From assembly GCF_021213805.1 (NCBI RefSeq), contig NZ_JAJQJI010000005.1:248001-312000 (forward strand): DNA of 64,000 bases. The letters run 5' to 3'. The position numbers were made by a program, and so were the translations under genes. The notes below the pieces were generated by a model. That model had not been told where the DNA came from, made no database searches, and was given only the letters and a program-made list of their open reading frames with translations. This DNA comes from Mycobacterium sp. MYCO198283. Its GTDB lineage: Bacteria > Actinomycetota > Actinomycetes > Mycobacteriales > Mycobacteriaceae. Shown here in pieces: positions 33,142 to 41,115 of the stretch; the stretch's first letter is position 1, and every line of letters begins with the position of its first letter.

Positions 33142-36100
33142 CCGGCGCGTACGCACCGCGCGTCACCGGCGCCGCGGCCCCGCCCGAGGACCTCGACGAC
33201 GCGTTCTACGCCGTCGCGGACTCGATGAGCCTCGCCGAGGCGGAGCGGTTCGCCCGCGCGGTGTCGTCGTGGCGGCCGGTCGGGTCGGCGTCCACCGTCA
33301 GCACCGACGGACCGGCGCGCGACCTGCTCGAGGTGCTCGGCATCCGCGACGCCCGCGTGCTGGACGTGGACCGGCTGTGGTCGGCGCGGCGCACGCAGGG
33401 GCGGCAGTGGATGCGCTTCCCGATCGGGCTCGACCCGTCGGGCGAGGTCGTCGAGCTCGACCTCAAGGAGACGTCCCAGTACGGCATGGGCATGCACTCG
33501 GTGCTGATCGGGTTCTCCGGCTCCGGCAAGTCGGAGACGATCATCACCGAGGTGATGTCGCTGGCGCTGACGCACTCGCCGGAGACCGTCAACGTCGCGT
33601 TCCTGGACTGGAAGATGAAGTCGGCCGGCATCGTGCTGGAGGAGTTCCCGCACGTGGTGGCCAGCGTCAGCAACCTGGGCGACGAGATCCACCTCGTCGA
33701 GCGGATGCTCGAAGCGCTCGAGGGCGAGCTGGACCGCCGCGGCGCGCTGTGTGCGGCGACCAACTGCAAGGACCTCAACGTCTACAACGAGAAGCGGATG
33801 ATCGATCCGTCGCTCGAGCCGGTCCCCGGGCTGGTGGTCATCATCGACGAGTACCAGGAGCTGTTCGGCAGCGAGCTCGGCCCGAAGTTCATCGACCTGT
33901 GTTGGCGCATCGTGCGGCAGGGCCGTTCGCTGCACGTGTTCCTGCAGCTCGCGGGGCAGACCGTCGACGTGCATCGGCTGCAGAAGATCCGCAGCCTGAT
34001 CGGCTTCTTCATGGCGCTGCGCACCGGCACCGAAGAAGACTCCCGCGAGGCCATCGGCTCGACGATCGCGGCGCATCTGCCCGAGAAGGGCAAGGAGGGC
34101 ACCGGGTACCTGCGCGAAGGCCAGCGGCCGCCGCGGGAGTTCCGCGCGTTCTACTCGTCGGCGCCGTTCATCCCCCCGTCCGAGAGCGGCCCGGCGCCCG
34201 TCGCGGCCGCCGGCACGTGGTTCACGCCGCGGCCGTTCACCGCCACCGCCGCCGACGACGAGGACGGGTTGCTGGCCCACCCCGAGCCGGGTGGTCAGAA
34301 CGCCAATGGTCACGCCGGCAACGGGCAGCGCGGCAACGGGCACGTCGAGCCGCCGGCGGCGGCGGCGGCGCCCGGTGAGCTGCCGCCGACCGTCGTGGAC
34401 ACCGTCGTCAAGGCGTTGAAGGCCACCGGCGCCCGGCCGCCCCGGCAGCTGTGGTTGCCGCCGCTGGTCTCACCCGCCCCGGCCGACGAGCTGGTGCGGC
34501 TCTCGCGCGGCAAGCCGTGGGACGTCGACTACGGCGACAATCCGGGGCTGGCCTTCCCGGTCGGCATCGAGGACCGGCCCCGCCAGCACCGGCAAGACGT
34601 CCACCACATCGACTTGCTGACATCGAATGCGCTGGTCATCGGGGCGCCGCAGTCGGGTGTCACCACCACGCTGGTGACGATGATGACCACCGCCGCGCTC
34701 ACCTACCGCCCGGAGCGGGTGCAGTTCTACTGCATCGCCGCCGGCGGGCCCAGCCTCGCCGCGGCCGCCTCGCTGCCGCACGTCGCCGGCCTGGCCCCGG
34801 CGCTCGACCGGGAAGGCGTCGGCCGGATCATCGCGTCGGTGCAGGGCATCGTCGCCGAACGCGAGGCGACGTTCGCGCGCACGGGCCTCGACATGGACGA
34901 GGTGCGGCGGATCAAGTTCGGCCGCGACCACCAGACCGGGGCCGGGCCGCAGCCGAACGCCGTGCCGATTGCCGGCGGCGACGTCGTGCTGGTGATCGAC
35001 GGGTGGGCGACGTTCGCCGCGGAGTACCCGCAGTACGTCGACCAGATCGTGGCGCTGAGCCGCCAGCTGAGCTACGGCGTGCACGTCGTCGTCTCCCACA
35101 CGAGCTATCTGCAGGGCTTCAAGCAGGCGCTCAAACCGCTCGCGACCAGCCGCATCGAGCTGCGGCTCACCGATCCGAGCGATTCGGAGATGGACCGCCA
35201 GCTCGCCAAGAAGGTCCCCAAGAACATTCCCGGCCGCGGGATCACCAAGGCCGGCATGCACCTGCTGATCGGTGTGCCGGAGCTCGGGGAACGCCCCGGC
35301 GGCCGGGTCGGCGCCCGCGAGGTGGGGGCCGTCGTGGCCGCGGTGTCGGGCGTGCAGAAGGCCGCGACCGTCAGCCGGCTGCCGGAGTCCGTTCCGTTCG
35401 AGGAGGTCGCCCGGCTCGCGGACAGCCGCAAGGGTCTGCTGGCGTTCGGGCTGTCCGAGGTCGATCTCGGACCGGCCTACCTCGACCTTGTCGACCACCC
35501 GCACGCCGTCGCCGTCGGCGCCCCGCGCTCGGGACGCAGCAACTTCCTGCGCGTCATGTGCCAGGCGATCACCTCGACCTACCATCCCGACGAGGCCCGC
35601 ATCGTCGTGCTCGATCCGCGGCGCACCCTGCTCGGCGTCGTGCAGGGCGCACACTTGCGCGAATACGCCTACACGCAGACGGCCATCAAGGAGGCGGTCC
35701 GCTCGGTGGTTGCCGAACTCGACGCCCGGCAGCCGCCGCCCGGCACGTCGCAGCAGGACATGATGACCAAGAAGTTCTGGTCGGGACCGGAGATCTTCGT
35801 CGTGGTCGACGACGCCGGGGTGTGGCCGATGATGGACAACCCGCTCATGGCGCTGGCGCCGCACATCGAGCAGGCCCGCGACACCGGCCTGCACGTGCTG
35901 GCCGCGACGGCCGTCGCCAACTGGAACCAGGTGGCCATCGGCAACTCGCTGCTCGGCAAGCTCCGGGCCTCGCTGGCGCCCACCCTGATCCTCGACGGCC
36001 GACGCGACGCCGGGAAGATCGTGGGGGACATCGTCGCGGAGCCGCAGCGTCCTGGCAAAGCGATCTTCTTCACGCGCTCGGGCACCACCGGGGCACTGAT

Positions 36101-36167
36101 CGCGTGGAGCAGCCCGCCGACTTTCCCCGGCTCGCCGACACCGCAAACATCACCGGCAGCTGTGTAA
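33138..36167 (+). CDS. eccCb: EccC C-terminal part: three FtsK/SpoIIIE-type ATPase domains
   Basis: The 1,009-residue ATPase powers ESX secretion and recognises substrates. ATPase 1 is complete: Walker A GFSGSGKSE with Lys131 and Walker B VVIIDEY with Asp237/Glu238. ATPase 2 has GAPQSGVTTT with Val508 in place of the Walker A lysine, and Asp621. ATPase 3 has GAPRSGRSN with Arg800 in place of lysine, and Asp891/Asp892. The last two domains may therefore bind nucleotide poorly or act as substrate-binding regulators. A disordered Asn/Gly linker (about 385-415) separates ATPase 1 from 2. The GTG start overlaps the anchor gene stop. Confidence 0.9.
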   Translation: MTGAYAPRVTGAAAPPEDLDDAFYAVADSMSLAEAERFARAVSSWRPVGSASTVSTDGPARDLLEVLGIRDARVLDVDRLWSARRTQGRQWMRFPIGLDPSGEVVELDLKETSQYGMGMHSVLIGFSGSGKSETIITEVMSLALTHSPETVNVAFLDWKMKSAGIVLEEFPHVVASVSNLGDEIHLVERMLEALEGELDRRGALCAATNCKDLNVYNEKRMIDPSLEPVPGLVVIIDEYQELFGSELGPKFIDLCWRIVRQGRSLHVFLQLAGQTVDVHRLQKIRSLIGFFMALRTGTEEDSREAIGSTIAAHLPEKGKEGTGYLREGQRPPREFRAFYSSAPFIPPSESGPAPVAAAGTWFTPRPFTATAADDEDGLLAHPEPGGQNANGHAGNGQRGNGHVEPPAAAAAPGELPPTVVDTVVKALKATGARPPRQLWLPPLVSPAPADELVRLSRGKPWDVDYGDNPGLAFPVGIEDRPRQHRQDVHHIDLLTSNALVIGAPQSGVTTTLVTMMTTAALTYRPERVQFYCIAAGGPSLAAAASLPHVAGLAPALDREGVGRIIASVQGIVAEREATFARTGLDMDEVRRIKFGRDHQTGAGPQPNAVPIAGGDVVLVIDGWATFAAEYPQYVDQIVALSRQLSYGVHVVVSHTSYLQGFKQALKPLATSRIELRLTDPSDSEMDRQLAKKVPKNIPGRGITKAGMHLLIGVPELGERPGGRVGAREVGAVVAAVSGVQKAATVSRLPESVPFEEVARLADSRKGLLAFGLSEVDLGPAYLDLVDHPHAVAVGAPRSGRSNFLRVMCQAITSTYHPDEARIVVLDPRRTLLGVVQGAHLREYAYTQTAIKEAVRSVVAELDARQPPPGTSQQDMMTKKFWSGPEIFVVVDDAGVWPMMDNPLMALAPHIEQARDTGLHVLAATAVANWNQVAIGNSLLGKLRASLAPTLILDGRRDAGKIVGDIVAEPQRPGKAIFFTRSGTTGALIAWSSPPTFPGSPTPQTSPAAV

Positions 36168-36244
36168 TTACCGATTTCGGGTAGTGGGCGCCTCCGGGAC
36201 GCCCTTACACTCGAGACACCACTTTCTCAGGTCGGGAGGGACCA

Positions 36245-36550
36245 ATGACCATCCTCGTCGATTCGCCTGCGCTCGCCGCGGCAGCCGGCAAAGAGTCCGC
36301 CGGCGCGGCCACCATGGCCGCCGCCGCAGCCGCCGCCGCCCCCGCGATCAGCGCGGTGCTGCCGGCCGGCGCCGACACCGCGTCGGCCATGGCCGCCGCC
36401 GCCCTCAACGCCCGCGGCGCCGCCACCACCGGCATCCTGACGGAGTACGTCGCGATGCGCGAGCTGTTCGCGGGCGCCGTCGGCAGCAGCGGTGCCACCT
36501 ACTCGGCGGTCGAGGGCATCAGCGCCGCGACCGCCGCCATCGCGCCGTAG
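36245..36550 (+). CDS. PE-family protein
   Basis: The 101-residue Ala-rich helical hairpin fits the PE family in length and pattern (TILVDSPALAAAAGKESAG, then repeated AA-rich helices), although the Pro-Glu dipeptide itself is replaced by Pro-Ala. The C-terminal helix contains Y-S-A-V-E, a Yxxx[DE] secretion signal. It should pair with the PPE protein encoded three bases later and be exported as a heterodimer by this ESX system. GGGAGGGA precedes the ATG. Confidence 0.85.
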   Translation: MTILVDSPALAAAAGKESAGAATMAAAAAAAAPAISAVLPAGADTASAMAAAALNARGAATTGILTEYVAMRELFAGAVGSSGATYSAVEGISAATAAIAP

Positions 36551-36553
36551 GTC

Positions 36554-37795
36554 ATGCCGGGGCAGTGGGGAGCGCAGCCACCTGAGGTCAACGCCGGTCA
36601 GTTGATGACCGGTGATCACGCCGCCAGCACATCGGCCGCGGCGACGGCGTACCAGGGCTTGGCTGCGGCGCTGGCCGCCGAGGGCGCGCAGATGATGTCG
36701 ACGGCGACCGGCACCGCCGCCACCGGTTGGATGGGTGCCGGCAGCCTGGCGATGCTGGGGACCGCCGCACCGTACGTGGCCGCGCTGGAGGCTCTGACGG
36801 GGTGGGTCGAGCAGTCCGCGGCGTCCGCGCTGGCGCTGGTGGAGGCGTACAACACCGCGAACTCGGCCATGATCCCCGTGCCGGCGTGCAACACGAACCG
36901 CACGGCGCAGGCGTCGGCGGTGGCCACGAACTTCCTCGGGTTCCGCACGCCGGAGATCGTCGCCCTCGACACCGAGTACTTCGGCCACTTCTGGACGTCG
37001 AACGCCGCGACGATGTCGGCGTACGAGAGTGCGGTCATGACCGTGATCGGGCAGCTCGGGGTCCCGCCGCCGCCGGCTCCGCTGACGGCCAACCCGGCGG
37101 GTCCGGCCGCGCAGGCCGCCGCCGTGGGCGAGGCGGTGGCCAGTGGTGCGGCCAAGGCCGGGATGCAGGCCGGCTTGCAGGGCGTCAACGAGGCCACCAG
37201 CGGCAGCCAGTCCGGCGTGCAGGCGGCGGCGTCGCCGGCGCAGTCCATGGCGAGCATGGCGCCGCAGCTGATGGGCCAGATGGCGCAGATCCCGCAGATG
37301 ATGATGCAGCCGATGCAGATGCTCGGCCAGTTCCCGCAGCTGCTCGGCCAGTTCCCGCAGATGATGACCGGGATGCTCGGCCCGATGATGAACGGCATGG
37401 GTGCCGCTGGGGCGGACGACGCCACCCAGGTCGCCGAGGTGGGCGGCACCGGGCTCGATCCGACGCTGGCGGCCGCGTCGGGAGCCGGCGCGGGCGGTCT
37501 CGGCGGCGGCGGTGGCATGGGGGCCGCCGGCAGCGCCATGATGTCGGCCTACACCAAGCCCACCGGCAGCTTCAACGCGCCCGGCCCGCCCAAGTTGCCG
37601 CAGGGTTGGGGCGGCGGGGCCGCGGTGCCGGAGGTCGCGTCGTCGGTGACCCCCAGTGGCGGCGGCATGGGCGCCGGCGGCACCGGCGGCCTCTACGGGG
37701 CGCCGCCGCCGCACGCGGCACGCGACGACCGCGATCGCGACAGCTCCGGAGGCCGGACGGTCCAGCTGACGTCCGCGCCGCGGCGAAGCGATTGA
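36554..37795 (+). CDS. PPE-family protein with Met/Gln-rich tail
   Basis: The 413-residue protein carries the PPE motif near the N-terminus (WGAQPPEVNAGQLMTG), the W-x-G turn (ATGWMGAGSL, about residue 58) and the second helical hairpin with NTANSAMIP. The C-terminal part is Met/Gln/Pro-rich (QMAQIPQMMMQPMQMLGQ) and then Gly-rich. EspG binds the tip of such PE/PPE dimers before export. The tail composition resembles that of the 555-residue protein upstream, hinting at a shared outer-surface role. Confidence 0.92.
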   Translation: MPGQWGAQPPEVNAGQLMTGDHAASTSAAATAYQGLAAALAAEGAQMMSTATGTAATGWMGAGSLAMLGTAAPYVAALEALTGWVEQSAASALALVEAYNTANSAMIPVPACNTNRTAQASAVATNFLGFRTPEIVALDTEYFGHFWTSNAATMSAYESAVMTVIGQLGVPPPPAPLTANPAGPAAQAAAVGEAVASGAAKAGMQAGLQGVNEATSGSQSGVQAAASPAQSMASMAPQLMGQMAQIPQMMMQPMQMLGQFPQLLGQFPQMMTGMLGPMMNGMGAAGADDATQVAEVGGTGLDPTLAAASGAGAGGLGGGGGMGAAGSAMMSAYTKPTGSFNAPGPPKLPQGWGGGAAVPEVASSVTPSGGGMGAGGTGGLYGAPPPHAARDDRDRDSSGGRTVQLTSAPRRSD

Positions 37796-37883
37796 TCGTC
37801 GAGAAATTCGTGCATCGACACCCATCCGATGCCCCATAGACTGCTGAACATCCCGCAAACACCAATGACCGAGGGGAAATGAC

Positions 37884-38192
37884 ATGGCTTTGAAAGTCGG
37901 CGTAAACGAGCTGCGGGCCGCAGCCCAGAATTTGGAAAGCCTGCGCGATCAGGCGACCGGCACGCTCCAGAATTATTTGAACGCCTCGCACGACGTCATG
38001 GCGCCCGGCGCCTGGCAGGGCGCGGCGGCCGCGGCCAACATCAACGCCGCCGAGGAAATCCACAACGCGCAGACCAAGCTCACGACGCAGTGGGGCGAGC
38101 TCATCCAGACGCTGCGCGCCGCGGCCGACCGGTACGAGCAGCAGGAAGAGAGCTCGCAGAGCACCATCGCCAGCGTTTCCCAGAGCATGTGA
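37884..38192 (+). CDS. WXG100 protein, EsxB/CFP-10 position
   Basis: The 102-residue helix-turn-helix protein has the W-x-G turn (APGAWQGAAA) near residue 43 and a C-terminal Y-E-Q-Q-E secretion signal. It is the signal-bearing partner of the esx pair. In ESX-2 it corresponds to EsxD. GAGGGGAAAT stands before the ATG. Confidence 0.92.
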   Translation: MALKVGVNELRAAAQNLESLRDQATGTLQNYLNASHDVMAPGAWQGAAAAANINAAEEIHNAQTKLTTQWGELIQTLRAAADRYEQQEESSQSTIASVSQSM

Positions 38193-38211
38193 TCGAAAGG
38201 ACCTGACTGAT

Positions 38212-38508
38212 ATGCCCGATGGATTGTTCGAATACAGCCCCTCCGCGCTGCCCGATTACGTGCACGCGGTCACCCAGGCCAGCTCGCAGCTCGAAGACGT
38301 GCGCGGCCAGGCGCAGAACGTGCTCAACGGCATCCAGGAGTTCTTCACCTCCCAGGGTGGCGACGCCTTCACCCAGGCGCAGATGACCATCAACGACGGC
38401 ATCAACTCCGGCCAGGAGGTCATCCGGCGGCACGCCAGCGTGGTCGACACCGCCCACCAGGACATGATCGGCACCGACGCCGCCGCGGCGCAGTCGTTCG
38501 GGTTCTGA
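38212..38508 (+). CDS. WXG100 protein, EsxA/ESAT-6 position
   Basis: The 98-residue protein is the second esx partner, with two helices joined by a turn where the usual W-x-G is replaced by S-Q-G-G (FFTSQGGDAF). The N-terminus (LFEYSPSALPDYVHAV) and length fit an EsxC-like subunit. GAAAGGA precedes its ATG, 20 bp after the first esx stop. It lacks a clear Yxxx[DE] end, so export should depend on its partner. Confidence 0.88.
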   Translation: MPDGLFEYSPSALPDYVHAVTQASSQLEDVRGQAQNVLNGIQEFFTSQGGDAFTQAQMTINDGINSGQEVIRRHASVVDTAHQDMIGTDAAAAQSFGF

Positions 38509-38596
38509 CCGCTTCTTCGGCAGCGCGAGGCAGGGGAGGCCGGCCGGCCTCCCCTGTTTCGTGTCCGAATGGTCCCGAGCCCGAAAGGATGGCGCG

Positions 38597-39466
38597 ATGG
38601 CCGATCTCACCACCACACCGTCCGGTGTCTGGGTGCTGCAATCGCTGCTGGGCATCGAGTCGATGCCGATCTCGATGCGGCTTCGGCCCTACATCCCGTC
38701 GGTGGACGCCGGGCCGACGGTCGTCACCCTCGCCGGTGAACGCCCGCTGACCGAGACCGTCGAATACGCCTCGCTGGTCGCGGCCGGGGTGATCGACGAG
38801 CACGGCCGCGTCGACGAGGCGGTCCGCGACTGGATGGCGGTGATCGGCCGGCCGGACCGCGAGGTGGTGGTCGCCATCCGCAGCCCCGCCGCGGCGGACG
38901 CAGGCGTTCCCGGTGGCGGCTTCGTGCAGGAGCGCACCATGTCGGTGTGCATGCGGGACCGCTGGCTGGCGTCCATCGCCCGCTTCGGCGACGAGGTGGT
39001 GGTGGCGCCGGTCGGCGAGACACCGCACCGCGAGCACCAGGTCGCGCTGGTCTCCGAGGCGGTGATCCATGCCTTCGGGCCCGGCGCACCGGCGCCCATC
39101 GACGGCATCAACCTGCCGACCGACGCACTGCAGCATGCGCTGACCGAGACGTACAACCAGGATCCCCGGATCGTCGCGACCGCCCTGGCGCGGCTCGGCC
39201 TCTCCCCCGACCAGATCGCGGTGGTCGCCGCGGCGATCCGGATGGACACCTCGGCGATGGGCGTCGTCACCGTGATCGACCACGGCATCACCGATCACGT
39301 CCATCCGACGGTGCTGACGGTGGTCGACACCGAGCACGGCCGGGTCACCGTCACCTACACCGCCGGCGCCGACGGATCGCGCTGGACCAGTATCTGGCCC
39401 ACGTCGGCGGCCGGCTTGCGCGACGATTTGGCGAAGATCATCGGGGCGCCGCGCCTTGTCCGGTGA
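38597..39466 (+). CDS. espG: EspG-family chaperone for PE/PPE substrates
   Basis: The 289-residue cytosolic protein matches the EspG fold pattern: an N-terminal LGI..MP segment (VLQSLLGIESMPISMRLRPYI), a central strand region (DREVVVAIRS, RDRWLASIARFGDEVVVAPVG) and the C-terminal GRVTVTYTAGADGSRWTSIWP. EspG binds the hydrophobic tip of PPE proteins and delivers PE/PPE pairs to EccC. AAAGGA at 38584-38589 sets the ATG. It follows the esx pair, as espG2 does in ESX-2. Confidence 0.85.
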   Translation: MADLTTTPSGVWVLQSLLGIESMPISMRLRPYIPSVDAGPTVVTLAGERPLTETVEYASLVAAGVIDEHGRVDEAVRDWMAVIGRPDREVVVAIRSPAAADAGVPGGGFVQERTMSVCMRDRWLASIARFGDEVVVAPVGETPHREHQVALVSEAVIHAFGPGAPAPIDGINLPTDALQHALTETYNQDPRIVATALARLGLSPDQIAVVAAAIRMDTSAMGVVTVIDHGITDHVHPTVLTVVDTEHGRVTVTYTAGADGSRWTSIWPTSAAGLRDDLAKIIGAPRLVR

Positions 39467-39564
39467 ACGCCCCCCGAACATCTCTGCGATATTTGTGACA
39501 GCAAATGATTTTCCGGGTCGGCTCAGCGCCGCAATACGCGGTCAGCACACGACCGCGCCGTCAG

Positions 39565-39570
39565 TAAAGT
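39565..39570 (+). promoter_or_regulatory. -10 element in front of eccB
   Basis: TAAAGT lies eight bases before the eccB GTG, implying a leaderless transcript. With the 112-bp gap after espG it marks a second transcription unit inside the locus. Confidence 0.5.
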
Positions 39571-39578
39571 AGGCAACC

Positions 39579-41069
39579 GTGGCTCTCAACCTGGCCAGCG
39601 GATTGCAGGTGTCCGCCCATTTCTTCTGGCAACGGCGCACTGCCGCCGCGCTGTCGCACCACGGTGTGCGCATGGAGTTCGATCCGGTGCAGCGGCAGCG
39701 GGCCTCGCTGCTGTTGGGCTTCGTGTTCGCGGTCCTGGCCACGGCGCTGATGTTCGTCCTGTCCTGGTTCAAGCCGGCGGGTCAGGTCGGGCAGTCGAGC
39801 ATCCTCGCCGACCGCGACACCGGGGCCACCTACGTCCTGGTGGACGGCCGGCTGCATCCGGCGCTGAACCTGGTGAGCGCACGGCTCATCGCGGGGCAGG
39901 CCGCCAACCCGACCTTCGTGAAGTCCGCGGAGCTGGCGAAATACCCGCAGGGCCCCACCGTCGGCATCGCCGGCGCCCCGCCCGTCATGCCGATGCGGAC
40001 CGGCGACGCCTCGCAGTGGGCGGTCTGCGACACCGCCCCGGGCCCCAACATCTCGGCGCCGCCGGTGGTGACGGCCATCGGGGGCACGTTGACGCTCGGC
40101 GCGCGGACGCTGCCGCTGGAGCCGCCGAAGGCGGTGCTGGTCCGCCACGGCGACAACGACTACGTGATCTGGGGCGGTCAGCGATCGCAGATCGACCTGT
40201 CGAACCAGGCGGTGACCCTGGCGCTGGGCCTCGACTCCGGGGCGCCCGAGCCCATCGAGATCTCCACGGCCCTCTACGACGCCCTGCCGGCCACCGAACC
40301 GCTGTCGACCCCGGCGGTCCCCGGCGCCGGCGGCCCGTCGCGCTGGGACGTCGCGCCCGACGCCCGCGTCGGCTCGGTGCTCTCGGTACGCGACCTGCAG
40401 AGCAACAGCAGCCAGTTCTACGTGCTGCTGCAAAACGGCGTGCAGCGGGTGTCCCCGCTGGTCGCGTCGCTGCTGCGGACGGCCGATTCGCAGGGCGATC
40501 TGCTGCCCATCGAGGTCACCCCCGACCGGCTGGCGAAGGTCCCGGTGGTGCAGAGCCTGCCCGTCGACTACTACCCCACCACCCGGCTGCAGTTCGTCGA
40601 CACCGTCGCCAACCCGGTGACCTGCGTGTCCTGGGCGAAAGGGTCCACCGACCGGTCGGCGGTGACCACCGTGCTGAGCGGCAAGGGCCTGCCGATCCCG
40701 GTGTCGTCGGAGAATCACCTCCTGCAACTCGTCAAGAGCGGCCCCTCGACCGGCGGGCTGGAGGCCGACCAGGTGTACATGAGCCCCGGCGCCACCAACC
40801 TGGTGCAGACCACCAGCGCCGCACCGGACGCCACCAGCCGGGAGTCGCTGTGGTGGATCAGCGATCAGGGCGTGCGCTTCGGCATCGCGTTCGACGACGA
40901 GACGCTGCGGGCGCTGGGGGTTCAGCCCAAGCAGGCGCGGCAGGCGCCGTGGCCGCTCGTCCGGTTGTTCGCGGCCGGACCGGCGCTGACCCGGCCGGAC
41001 GCGCTGACGCAGCACGACACCCTCGACCCCGCCGACGAGTCGGCGCCGCTCGGAAGCCGACCGCAATGA
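39579..41069 (+). CDS. eccB: EccB, ESX periplasmic core component
   Basis: The 496-residue protein has the EccB signature N-terminus (SGLQVSAHFFWQRRTAAALSHHG), one transmembrane helix at about 43-63, and a large periplasmic domain made of repeats around a central core (SSILADRDTGATYVLVDGRLHPALNLVSARLI). A conserved cysteine pair is visible (WAVCDTAPG, PVTCVSWAKG). EccB forms the periplasmic part of the ESX inner-membrane channel with EccC, EccD and EccE. The size equals EccB2. In ESX-1, -2, -3 and -5 eccB precedes eccC; here it follows espG. Confidence 0.93.
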   Translation: MALNLASGLQVSAHFFWQRRTAAALSHHGVRMEFDPVQRQRASLLLGFVFAVLATALMFVLSWFKPAGQVGQSSILADRDTGATYVLVDGRLHPALNLVSARLIAGQAANPTFVKSAELAKYPQGPTVGIAGAPPVMPMRTGDASQWAVCDTAPGPNISAPPVVTAIGGTLTLGARTLPLEPPKAVLVRHGDNDYVIWGGQRSQIDLSNQAVTLALGLDSGAPEPIEISTALYDALPATEPLSTPAVPGAGGPSRWDVAPDARVGSVLSVRDLQSNSSQFYVLLQNGVQRVSPLVASLLRTADSQGDLLPIEVTPDRLAKVPVVQSLPVDYYPTTRLQFVDTVANPVTCVSWAKGSTDRSAVTTVLSGKGLPIPVSSENHLLQLVKSGPSTGGLEADQVYMSPGATNLVQTTSAAPDATSRESLWWISDQGVRFGIAFDDETLRALGVQPKQARQAPWPLVRLFAAGPALTRPDALTQHDTLDPADESAPLGSRPQ

Positions 41070-41115
41070 GCGCATGCCTGCCGGACAGCCGGCACAGCCG
41101 ATCGAAAGGCGCGCC

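Noticed and set aside
36245..36550. Calling the ESX locus ESX-1 because of the split eccC and the whiB6/espR neighbourhood
   Set aside because: Gene order at the 3' half (espG-espI-eccD-mycP-eccE-eccA), MycP length and combined EccC length fit ESX-2 better; the split point also differs from ESX-1.
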